Shown here piece after piece: positions 1 through 7,233 of a stretch of DNA of 13,473 bases. The position numbers were made by a program, and so were the translations under genes. This stretch comes from Bacteroidales bacterium. GTDB taxonomy: Bacteria > Bacteroidota > Bacteroidia > Bacteroidales > UBA932. The stretch spans positions 1 through 13,473 of the forward strand of contig JAKSKC010000030.1 of NCBI GenBank assembly GCA_024401945.1. The letters are read 5' to 3'. The notes beneath the pieces are model-generated. The model did no database searches. It saw only the letters and a list, made by a program, of their open reading frames with translations, and was not told the origin of the DNA. Within the stretch, counting starts at the first letter, position 1, and each line of letters begins with the position of its first letter.

Positions 1-1
1 G

Positions 2-1576
2 CACACAGCATCCTTCGCAAGGAACTGGATAGTTCCATCCCCCTGTGAACCTACTCCTATAGATCCATATACGGTGCTGCCTCAGGACGTTCTCAATTCC
101 CAGGAGGCCTTCAGCCAGCTCCTCGCGAAATGCTACCAGGGACTGTCCTGCTCAGGTTCTTACGGTCCTGACGGAGGCCCTGACATCGACGGTGTGGACG
201 GAGGTTACGGCCAGTATATCCGCGCCCTGATGCACCTCGAGGAACTCTCTACCGACGTTTGCACCTGCTGCTGGAACGACCAGACGCTGTTCGATATCCA
301 CAACCTCTGCTGGGGCACGTCAGATACCTTCGTTGCGGCGATGTACTACAGAATCTTCTTCCAGGTCAGCCTCTGCAACGAATTCATCCGCAAGGCCAAC
401 GAGGCTCAGTTCAACGGTTTCCCTAACAAGGAGAACTACATTGCCGAGGCCCGTGCGCTCAGGCTTTTGAGCTACTACCACGCAATCGACCTCTTCGGAA
501 ACGTTCCTTTCACGACTGAGGACAATACCGTCGGTTCAGCCGGCCCTGAGATGAAGAAGCGCAAGGACCTCTTCGAATGGATGTGTTCAGAGGCCGAGTC
601 CCTCATCAAGGGCAACAGCCTTGCCGAGGTTGGAAAGAACGAATACGGAAGAATCGACAAGGGTGCTGTGATGATGATTCTCGCGAAGCTCTACCTCAAC
701 GCAGAGATCTGGGCAGGAGTCAATATGTACAAGCAGTGCGCTGAAATGGCAGAGACCGTGATAGCCTCTTATCCTTCCCTCCACGCAAATTATGCGGAGC
801 TCTTCTGCGCCGACAACCACCTGTTCAGCAGGAATGCCACTTACAACGGTGACGAGCTCATCTTCGTGTCACCTCAGGACGGCAACAACATCCGTTCATA
901 CGGTTCAACGAACTACCTCATCTTCGCCAGCACCTTCTCAGTGGACGGTTTCCCTGGAAAGACGATGGACGTGGCCAAGGTAGGCATTTCTTCAGGATGG
1001 TCAGGACTCAGCCTCACAGGAACCTTCACGAGCAAATTCGAGGAAGGGGACAGCAGAGCTATGTTCTTCAAGGGTGACTTCGAGCAGTACATTGATGAGA
1101 TCCGTGATGCAAGCGGTGCTTCAAACGGTTGGAAATCAATGAAATACTCAAATATCAACCACGATGGTTCAGCCGCTCAGGCACAGGGCTTCGTCGACAC
1201 CGACTTCCCTGTATTCCGTGTTGCGGACGCATACCTTATGTATGCTGAGTGCGCGGCACGCGGAGCAGCCGACGTAACAAAGGGTCTCAAGTATCTCAAT
1301 GTGGTCCGCAAACGTGCAGGTATCAGCGAATACAGCAACTCAGCCGACCTCAACCTCCAGAACATCATCGACGAGCGCGGCCGCGAGCTTTATCTCGAAG
1401 GCTTCCGCCGTCAGGACCTCATCCGCTTCGATATGTTCACCACCGACAAGTATATGTGGGAATTCAAGGGCGGCGTCAAGGACGGAAAGGCTGTTGATTC
1501 ACATCTGAATCTCTATCCTATCCCTTCAGCCGACCTCAACGCAAACGGTAACCTCAAACAGAACCCAGGTTATTAA
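2..1576 (+). CDS. susD: SusD-like starch-binding outer-membrane lipoprotein (5' partial)
   Basis: This is a RagB/SusD-family surface glycan-binding protein, the partner that caps a SusC TonB transporter. The frame is open from base 2 with no start codon, so the true start lies left of the window; the GTG at 74 is internal, since the preceding codons (EPTPIDPYT) already match the usual SusD N-terminal region. Family hallmarks are the early stretch DVLNSQEAFSQLLAKCYQGL, the TPR-type helix EARALRLLSYYHAIDLFGNVP (bases about 443-505), the helix AKLYLNAEIWAG, the C-terminal DERGRELYLEGFRRQDLIRF (about 1370-1429), and the ending LYPIPSADL...LKQNPGY. About 500 residues are visible, close to full family length. 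The next gene starts 3 bases after the stop, so the two are co-transcribed. Starch specificity is inferred from the neighbours. The extreme 5' end may contain frame errors (see findings). Confidence 0.93.
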   Translation, partial: HTASFARNWIVPSPCEPTPIDPYTVLPQDVLNSQEAFSQLLAKCYQGLSCSGSYGPDGGPDIDGVDGGYGQYIRALMHLEELSTDVCTCCWNDQTLFDIHNLCWGTSDTFVAAMYYRIFFQVSLCNEFIRKANEAQFNGFPNKENYIAEARALRLLSYYHAIDLFGNVPFTTEDNTVGSAGPEMKKRKDLFEWMCSEAESLIKGNSLAEVGKNEYGRIDKGAVMMILAKLYLNAEIWAGVNMYKQCAEMAETVIASYPSLHANYAELFCADNHLFSRNATYNGDELIFVSPQDGNNIRSYGSTNYLIFASTFSVDGFPGKTMDVAKVGISSGWSGLSLTGTFTSKFEEGDSRAMFFKGDFEQYIDEIRDASGASNGWKSMKYSNINHDGSAAQAQGFVDTDFPVFRVADAYLMYAECAARGAADVTKGLKYLNVVRKRAGISEYSNSADLNLQNIIDERGRELYLEGFRRQDLIRFDMFTTDKYMWEFKGGVKDGKAVDSHLNLYPIPSADLNANGNLKQNPGY

Positions 1577-1579
1577 CAG

Positions 1580-4120
1580 ATGATTATGAAAAAGTTATTT
1601 ATCGCAACAATAGTCGCTCTCGCAGGTATACTTTCGGTTTCCTGCGTCCAGGAGCACATCGACGCGCAATATCTTCCTGACAAGGCTTCGTCTCAGGCTC
1701 TCGGCGAGATTGCAGGCTGCACTCTTGCGGAGGACGGCCCGAATATCTCAACTACCTACAAGGAGGTTGACTTCGGCCTGAGCGTTCCTACGGGATACTC
1801 TCTCTGGGTTGATATCGCAGGCAACAATTTCGAGGGTGCCAAGAAGATAGACGCCACAATCAGCGAAGGCACCATCAGCTTCGGCCAGAAGAAGTTCAAC
1901 AAGATCCTCACCAATATGGGAGCAGTCCCTGGAGAGGAATTCTCAGTTGAATTCAGGCTCAACGCCTCAATGCTCACCGACAAGGGTACTGAAGCTCGCA
2001 CCATCTATTCCAATGTCGTTAAAAGTTCCTTCATCCCTTACGAGGAGTCCCACGACGTTATGGACGTAGTGGACGTTCCTGGAGATTACCAGGGATGGAA
2101 ACCTGCCGAATATCCTAAGCTCTTCAACTACTCATACGACGGAGTCCTCTTCCGCGGCGTAGTTGACTTCACCGAGGAGAAGAAGGCCGGCAACGGATTC
2201 AAGATCACCTACGGCGGCAACTGGGACAGCGATTCCGGCAACTGGGGATCACCTGACCAGGCGGAGGCTGCGGAGGCTGACAAGATCACCCTCATCAACG
2301 GTGACGCATCCCAGAACATCATCTGCTACTCAGCAAAGAGATACTATCTCTTCGAGTTCGACAAGGATGCCCTCACCCTGAGCAAGCTCAGATCATTCGA
2401 CCAGGTTGGCCTCATCGGTCTCAACGGAGACTGGGACAACGACGTCGTGATGACCTACAATATGTACTACGGCCGCTTCTGGGCTGACGTTGACCTCGCA
2501 TCAGACACGGAATTCAAGTTCCGTCTCGATGCTGCCTGGGATTTCAACGGGGGAGGAAACCTCGAGGATCTCTCCGCAGGCGGAGACAACATTCCTATCG
2601 CAGCCGGTCAGTATCGTATCTACTTCTATATGAACGACGTTACCATTTACGCTGAGATCGATCCGGATATGTACGGCAAGGACGAACCTACCATCGGACC
2701 GGAACCTGAACCTATTCCAACCTATCAGGGATGGGGTATCATCGGTGTCGGCGGAGACTGGGAGAATGATATTGCAATGACCGAGAAGGACGGCGTCTGG
2801 ACCGGATATGCAAATCTTACCGCCAGCGACGAGTGGAAGCTCCGCAAGGATGCCGACTGGGCAGAAAACGCAGGTGGAACCTTCGAGGCTCTCGACACTC
2901 CGTTCGCAGCTCTCAACGGCGGTGACAACATCCGCGTCGGAATGGAAGGCTTCTTCAAGATCGTTTACGACACCAACGAATCAACCATCACCGTTTCCAA
3001 CGGCACCGTATGGTCCCTCATCGGTGATTTCAGCGGCTGGAGCGGAGACGTCGATATGACTGAGACCGAACCGGGCGTATGGGTAAGCCCTGCGACTGTC
3101 CTCACTCCTGGATGGAAGGTACGTCTCAACCACGACTGGGCTCAGGACTTCGGTGGAACCTTCGCTGAATTCGACACTCCTTTCGAGGCAGTGCCGGGCG
3201 GCAGCAACATCGACTGCGGCGACGGTACTTTCGTCGTAACCCTCAACCTGAACGACAACACCATCACCGTATCCAACGCCGCCAAGACCTGGGGCGTAGT
3301 AGGTGATTTCTGCGGATGGGGAGAAGATGTCGATATGTACGAAGTGATGCCGGGCGTATGGGTAAGTCCTGTTCTCGACCTTACCGGAGGATGGAAAGTG
3401 CGTTACGACAACGGTTGGGACATCGACCGCGGCGGCGCCACACCTTCAGAGCAGGGAATGTTCACTGCAGCAGTACCTGGAGGTGAAAACATAGCCCTCG
3501 AAGGATCGTTCGCAGTCGTTTACAACGCAAACAACGAAACCATAGGAACTCTCGGATTCGGTATTACCGGTTCTATCGCTTCCTGCGGTATCAGCTGGGA
3601 CAAGGACATCCCTATGAACCTTGCTTCCGACGGAAAATACTACAGCATCCCTGTGGCTCTCACTACCGCCGACGAACTTAAGATCCGCTGGAACACCGGA
3701 TGGGATATCAACAGAGGTGGAGTATGCGAGGCGGTCGAAGCCGAATTCGACGCTGTGGATGGTGGTGAAAACATCACCGTTCCTGCAGACGGAACCTATA
3801 TGCTCGTTTATGATCCTGCCAATGAAAAGCTTATGTTCACCGTACATTACTGGGGACTCATCGGCGCATTCAACGGCTGGGGAGGCGACACATATATGCT
3901 TCCTCTCGGAGAAGGCAAGTGGGCCGCATACAACCAGACACTTGAGGGTGAATGGAAATTCCGTATGTCTTCCGACTGGGCTGTCAACTTCGGAGGAAGT
4001 TTCCTTGAACTCGGAACTCCTTTCGAGCTGACTCAGGACGGTGGGAACATCAGCTGTGAAGAAACGAACATAGCCATCGTTCTTGACACTGAGGCTGCAA
4101 CCGCTACCATAAGCAAGTAA
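1580..4120 (+). CDS. SusE/SusF-like multi-module starch-binding lipoprotein
   Basis: This is an 846-residue lipoprotein of the SusE/SusF outer-membrane starch-binding type. The signal peptide MIMKKLFIATIVALAGILSV ends at lipobox Cys22 (SVSC). ATG 1586 (MKK...) is an equally good start; no ribosome-binding site decides between them. Residues about 50-155 resemble the N-terminal SusE Ig-like domain. Then come seven related beta-rich modules at about 160-270, 274-361, 384-473, 478-565, 570-657, 659-755 and 757-846. Each carries a GDW/GW-type tryptophan near its start, then WK(V/F/L)R, a second W near an FGG/RGG turn, and a GG(D/E)NI element. An acidic Pro-rich linker (about 362-382) sits between modules 2 and 3. 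Bacteroides thetaiotaomicron SusE and SusF carry two and three such modules, so this protein is greatly enlarged. It has no catalytic motifs. It probably holds starch at the surface for the SusCD complex. Assignment to SusE rather than SusF is not possible. Confidence 0.88.
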   Translation: MIMKKLFIATIVALAGILSVSCVQEHIDAQYLPDKASSQALGEIAGCTLAEDGPNISTTYKEVDFGLSVPTGYSLWVDIAGNNFEGAKKIDATISEGTISFGQKKFNKILTNMGAVPGEEFSVEFRLNASMLTDKGTEARTIYSNVVKSSFIPYEESHDVMDVVDVPGDYQGWKPAEYPKLFNYSYDGVLFRGVVDFTEEKKAGNGFKITYGGNWDSDSGNWGSPDQAEAAEADKITLINGDASQNIICYSAKRYYLFEFDKDALTLSKLRSFDQVGLIGLNGDWDNDVVMTYNMYYGRFWADVDLASDTEFKFRLDAAWDFNGGGNLEDLSAGGDNIPIAAGQYRIYFYMNDVTIYAEIDPDMYGKDEPTIGPEPEPIPTYQGWGIIGVGGDWENDIAMTEKDGVWTGYANLTASDEWKLRKDADWAENAGGTFEALDTPFAALNGGDNIRVGMEGFFKIVYDTNESTITVSNGTVWSLIGDFSGWSGDVDMTETEPGVWVSPATVLTPGWKVRLNHDWAQDFGGTFAEFDTPFEAVPGGSNIDCGDGTFVVTLNLNDNTITVSNAAKTWGVVGDFCGWGEDVDMYEVMPGVWVSPVLDLTGGWKVRYDNGWDIDRGGATPSEQGMFTAAVPGGENIALEGSFAVVYNANNETIGTLGFGITGSIASCGISWDKDIPMNLASDGKYYSIPVALTTADELKIRWNTGWDINRGGVCEAVEAEFDAVDGGENITVPADGTYMLVYDPANEKLMFTVHYWGLIGAFNGWGGDTYMLPLGEGKWAAYNQTLEGEWKFRMSSDWAVNFGGSFLELGTPFELTQDGGNISCEETNIAIVLDTEAATATISK
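2057..4117 (+). repeat. Seven tandem starch-binding-like modules inside the SusE/F-like gene
   Basis: These are protein-level tandem repeats. Modules 3, 4 and 5 begin at Trp385, Trp478 and Trp571, an exact 93-residue (279-base) period. The DNA still shows the duplication: the 17-mer ccgggcgtatgggtaag occurs at 3071-3087 and again at 3350-3366, 279 bases apart. Modules 6 (about 3551-3844) and 7 (about 3848-4117) are more diverged. Modules 1 (about 2057-2389) and 2 (about 2399-2662) are the most distant, and module 1 lacks the GGxNI element. Module boundaries were read by eye from recurring W-G-x-x-G, W-K-x-R and GG-x-N-I patterns, so they are approximate. Confidence 0.8.
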
Positions 4121-4130
4121 TTTTCAATTC

Positions 4131-4174
4131 AATTGGTGCACCGAAAAATTATCGGTGCACCAATTTTTATTTTT
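4131..4174 (+). terminator. Stem-loop with T-tract (intrinsic terminator or attenuator)
   Basis: A perfect 14-base-pair inverted repeat has arms at 4131-4144 (aattggtgcaccga) and 4152-4165, separated by a 7-base loop. It is followed by two T5 runs at 4164-4168 and 4170-4174, broken by a single A. Only the + strand has the T-tract, so it should act on transcripts leaving the SusE/F-like gene. It begins 11 bases after that stop codon, and the next gene starts only 22 bases after the stem. It may terminate partially, setting more binding protein than enzyme, or protect the upstream mRNA 3' end. Confidence 0.85.
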
Positions 4175-4187
4175 ATATATCTCCAAG

Positions 4188-6155
4188 ATGAAGCGATTTT
4201 TCCTTTTATTGGCAATCGGTCTGCTGGCCCTGTGCTGCAATCCGAAAGAGAATCCAACCCCGAAACCCGATCCCGTCCCGACTCCTGTCAAGGACGACGG
4301 CCCTTCCGGCATCACCTATCAGCTTCTCGTCTATTCGTTCTGCGATTCGAACGGGGACGGCATTGGAGATTTCAACGGCATAAGTTCAAAACTGGACTAT
4401 CTCAAGGACCTGGGGGCGGATGCCATCTGGCTCTCTCCCATCAATGCCTGCACCTCGTATCACGGATATGATGTGGAGGATTACTCGGCCGTGAACCCGG
4501 AATACGGTACCGAGGACGATTTCAAGCGTCTTCTCGACGCCGCGCACTCCAAGGGCATCAAGATCTATATGGACTATGTCCTCAACCATTCATCCAAGGA
4601 ACATCCCTGGTTCCTGGATGCGAAAAACAATGCGAAAAGCCGGTACAGGGACTGGTATATCTTCTCTTCCGACCCGCAGGCCGACGTGAAGGCAGGCAGG
4701 ATAGCGATGATAGAGAAGAGCGGGTACAACTCCGGGGAATGGACAAGCTGCGCCTCCGGTAGCGAAGGCCCGATGAAGATAAAGTTCACCCTCGAGGTGG
4801 ACTCAAAAGGAAAACCGAAGACTATTACCGCCCGAAAGGTGGACGAAATACATAACAGCGGGGCCCGCAACTCGGGAATCTGGCTGTATTACGGAGACGG
4901 CGAGATGGCCGAATTCTACTCCGATCTCTCGCTCAGCATCGAACTGAGCACACAGTGGGGCGTACTGGTACGCACATCCACCGACAGCAGCTGGCCGACA
5001 GGCACCAAGTACGGAGCGGCTGAAGGCGCGCAGAAAATGAGCTGGGGTCAGAAACTCAACATCTATCCTAGCTCTTCAAGCAACGACCCGAAGGACATTC
5101 TTCTTCCGGAGATGGATATGAGCTACTACCATTCCGTCTTCGGCTCCTGGATGCCCGACATAAACTACGGCCCTGCATCCTCCTGCGAACAGTCCGGACC
5201 GTTCAAGGCCCTCACCGAGTCAGCGGACAAATGGATAAGGATGGGTGTGGACGGCTTCAGGCTCGACGCCATCAAACATATCTACCACGACGCCAAAAGC
5301 GACGAGAACCCTACCTTCCTCAAGAAATTCTACGACCGCTGCAATTCGACCTACCGCGCGGCGGGCCACAGTGACGACATCTATATGGTAGGAGAGCACT
5401 TCAGCGAAGCCGCCGAGGTGGCCCCTTACTACAAAGGCCTTCCGGCATACTTCGAATTCTGTTTCTGGTGGAGGCTCAGCGAGGCTCTGAACAGCGGCAA
5501 CGGAGGGGATTTCGTAGGACAGCTGCAGAGCTATCAGAAGCTCTACGCCCAGTACAGGAAAGACTACATAGAGGCCACCAAGCTCAGCAACCACGACGAG
5601 GACAGGGCCGCCGAAACCCTGGGACGCAACATCGACAAGGCTAAACTGGCAGCGGCGGTGCTCCTGAGCTGTTCAGGCCAGCCTTACATATATCAGGGCG
5701 AGGAACTGGGATACTGGGGCGGCAAATCAGGAGGAGACGAATATGTCCGCGGACCTATCCGTTGGACAAAGGGAGGGGCTCTCGCTTCGGCCAAGGTCCG
5801 TTACGACGCTTCGATGATGACCGACAATCTCAGCGTCGAGGCTGAGATGGAATCGGCGAACTCCATCCTCAACGTCTATCGTAAATTCGCAAAGGCGAGA
5901 CGCAGTTATCCGGCCCTGACGACAGGAACCCTCGGCTATTGTCCCGATGTTTCCGGAGCCCGCAACATCGCGGCCTGGTACCGCATCACCGACAGCCAGA
6001 AGCTGCTCGTCATCCACAATTTCAGCGCAGGCGCCACAAACCTCAATTTCAGCAACGCTCCCGGAACTATGGTATGCTCGAACGGAAGCGTGACTGTCAA
6101 CGGCAGCAAGGTATCTGTAGGTTCATACTCATCCGCAATATTTCTGCAGCAATGA
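4188..6155 (+). CDS. susG: SusG-like GH13 alpha-amylase lipoprotein
   Basis: This is a 655-residue GH13 endo-alpha-1,4-glucanase that probably cuts starch at the cell surface. ATG 4188 is chosen because it starts a clean signal peptide (MKRFFLLLAIGLLALCC, lipidated Cys16 or Cys17); the in-frame GTG at 4155 lies inside the terminator stem. A Pro-rich linker follows (about 22-34). The GH13 regions are all present: DYVLNH (129-134), GFRLDAIKH with nucleophile Asp360, GEHF with acid/base Glu403, and SNHDED with Asp470. Region I to region II spans about 220 residues, which leaves room for an extra module of roughly 120 residues in domain B (about 165-305). SusG carries CBM58 at this place, and the insert here looks beta-rich. 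A C-terminal beta domain ends the protein. Its stop overlaps the next start by 4 bases (ATGA). Orthology to SusG is inferred from architecture and neighbours. Confidence 0.9.
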   Translation: MKRFFLLLAIGLLALCCNPKENPTPKPDPVPTPVKDDGPSGITYQLLVYSFCDSNGDGIGDFNGISSKLDYLKDLGADAIWLSPINACTSYHGYDVEDYSAVNPEYGTEDDFKRLLDAAHSKGIKIYMDYVLNHSSKEHPWFLDAKNNAKSRYRDWYIFSSDPQADVKAGRIAMIEKSGYNSGEWTSCASGSEGPMKIKFTLEVDSKGKPKTITARKVDEIHNSGARNSGIWLYYGDGEMAEFYSDLSLSIELSTQWGVLVRTSTDSSWPTGTKYGAAEGAQKMSWGQKLNIYPSSSSNDPKDILLPEMDMSYYHSVFGSWMPDINYGPASSCEQSGPFKALTESADKWIRMGVDGFRLDAIKHIYHDAKSDENPTFLKKFYDRCNSTYRAAGHSDDIYMVGEHFSEAAEVAPYYKGLPAYFEFCFWWRLSEALNSGNGGDFVGQLQSYQKLYAQYRKDYIEATKLSNHDEDRAAETLGRNIDKAKLAAAVLLSCSGQPYIYQGEELGYWGGKSGGDEYVRGPIRWTKGGALASAKVRYDASMMTDNLSVEAEMESANSILNVYRKFAKARRSYPALTTGTLGYCPDVSGARNIAAWYRITDSQKLLVIHNFSAGATNLNFSNAPGTMVCSNGSVTVNGSKVSVGSYSSAIFLQQ

Positions 6156-7222
6156 AAAAATACATCCTTCTACTCTCCGCACTGCTCATTCTCCCAGCCT
6201 GCAACCCTGAAAAATACTCGAAGGGAAACGATGGGGAAGAAAATCAACCTGTCGAGGCCGCACAGTTCGTAAAGGGGGCCGACATCTCCTGGGTCACCGA
6301 GATGGAGGACAAGGGTTATCTTTTCTATGACAACAAGGGAAAGGCGACCGAATGCACGGCTCTGATGAAGGAACTCGGGATGAACGCAATCCGCCTGAGA
6401 GTATGGGTTAATCCGCTCGATGACCCGCGCAACGGCGGAAGATCCTACAATGACGCCGCCGACGTCCTGAAAAAGGCGCTCCGGGTAAAGGCTCTCGGGA
6501 TGAAGCTGATGATAGATTTCCATTACAGCGACTACTGGGCGGACCCGGGAAAACAGACCATTCCGGCAGCCTGGAAGAACCTTGACACCGACGCTATGGC
6601 AAAGGCTCTGGCAGCGCATACTGCCGAAGTTCTCGAACTTCTGAAAACCAACGGAGTCGATGTGGACTGGGTGCAGGTGGGCAACGAAGTGACCTCGGGG
6701 ATGCTCTGGGAAACGGGAATGGTTAAAGGACAGGAGGCCTCCTCCTTCTGCAAGCTCTTCACTGCCGGACGCGACGCAGTCAAGTCCGTATTTCCCGATG
6801 CCGAAGTCATCCTGCACGTGGACAATTCCTGGAAGATGGAAACCCTGAGCTGGTTCTTCGACCTGATGAGCTCCAAAAAACTCAATTACGACGTCATAGG
6901 ACTTTCCCTTTATCCTTCCTACTGGCAGGAAGGAGGCTATCCCGACTGGAGGGAGAAAACCGTCGCGGCTGTGGATAATTTCCAGGCCCTTCACGCGAAG
7001 TACGGCAAGCCTGTATTCCTCGTCGAATTCGGTATGCCGGCCGCAAAACCGGTCGAATCGAAGGAAAGTCTCCAGTTCCTTATGGACAAGACCGCCGCTT
7101 TCAGCTGGTTCAAGGGCATTATGCTCTGGGAACCTGAATCGGAGAAGTCAAGGAACGCCTATGAATACGGGGCTTTCAGCAACGGCACCGCCACGATTGC
7201 CCTCGATCCTTTCAAAAACTAA
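6152..7222 (+). CDS. GH53 endo-beta-1,4-galactanase family lipoprotein
   Basis: This is a 356-residue GH53 enzyme; characterised members cut beta-1,4-galactan side chains of pectin and type I arabinogalactan. ATG 6152 is chosen, not the upstream in-frame ATG at 5939, because it overlaps the preceding stop as ATGA and begins a lipoprotein signal (MKKYILLLSALLILPAC, Cys17). GH53 hallmarks are KGADISWVTEME (41-52), NAIRLRVWVNP (78-88), DFHYSDYWADPGKQTIPAAW (122-141), QVGNE with acid/base Glu179, GLSLYPSYW (250-258) and VEFG with nucleophile Glu292. The last two differ from the usual GLSYYPFW-like and VVETAYP-like forms, so substrate preference could differ. Length matches a bare catalytic domain. 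The next gene follows after 11 bases. A galactanase inside a starch operon is unexpected. Family assignment is firm; the substrate is inferred. Confidence 0.9.
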   Translation: MKKYILLLSALLILPACNPEKYSKGNDGEENQPVEAAQFVKGADISWVTEMEDKGYLFYDNKGKATECTALMKELGMNAIRLRVWVNPLDDPRNGGRSYNDAADVLKKALRVKALGMKLMIDFHYSDYWADPGKQTIPAAWKNLDTDAMAKALAAHTAEVLELLKTNGVDVDWVQVGNEVTSGMLWETGMVKGQEASSFCKLFTAGRDAVKSVFPDAEVILHVDNSWKMETLSWFFDLMSSKKLNYDVIGLSLYPSYWQEGGYPDWREKTVAAVDNFQALHAKYGKPVFLVEFGMPAAKPVESKESLQFLMDKTAAFSWFKGIMLWEPESEKSRNAYEYGAFSNGTATIALDPFKN

Positions 7223-7233
7223 AACAACCAGAT

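Noticed and set aside
74..76. GTG as the SusD start
   Set aside because: The frame is open to the window edge and codons before 74 already resemble mature SusD sequence, so the true start is outside.
4155..4187. GTG start for the SusG-like gene
   Set aside because: It lies inside the terminator stem; ATG 4188 directly begins a normal lipoprotein signal peptide.
4121..4187. Bacteroidota promoter (TTTG at -33, TAnnTTTG at -7) before the enzyme genes
   Set aside because: The gap is filled by the stem-loop and T-tract, and I could not find either element at suitable spacing.
5939..6151. Upstream ATG extension of the GH53 gene
   Set aside because: The extension overlaps the 3' end of the GH13 gene, reads as Arg/Gln-rich shadow sequence and would bury the lipoprotein signal peptide that begins at 6152.
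6170..6994. 274-codon open frame on the minus strand
   Set aside because: It is the antisense shadow of the GH53 gene, whose catalytic motifs are all intact; the minus-strand product is low-complexity and unrecognisable.
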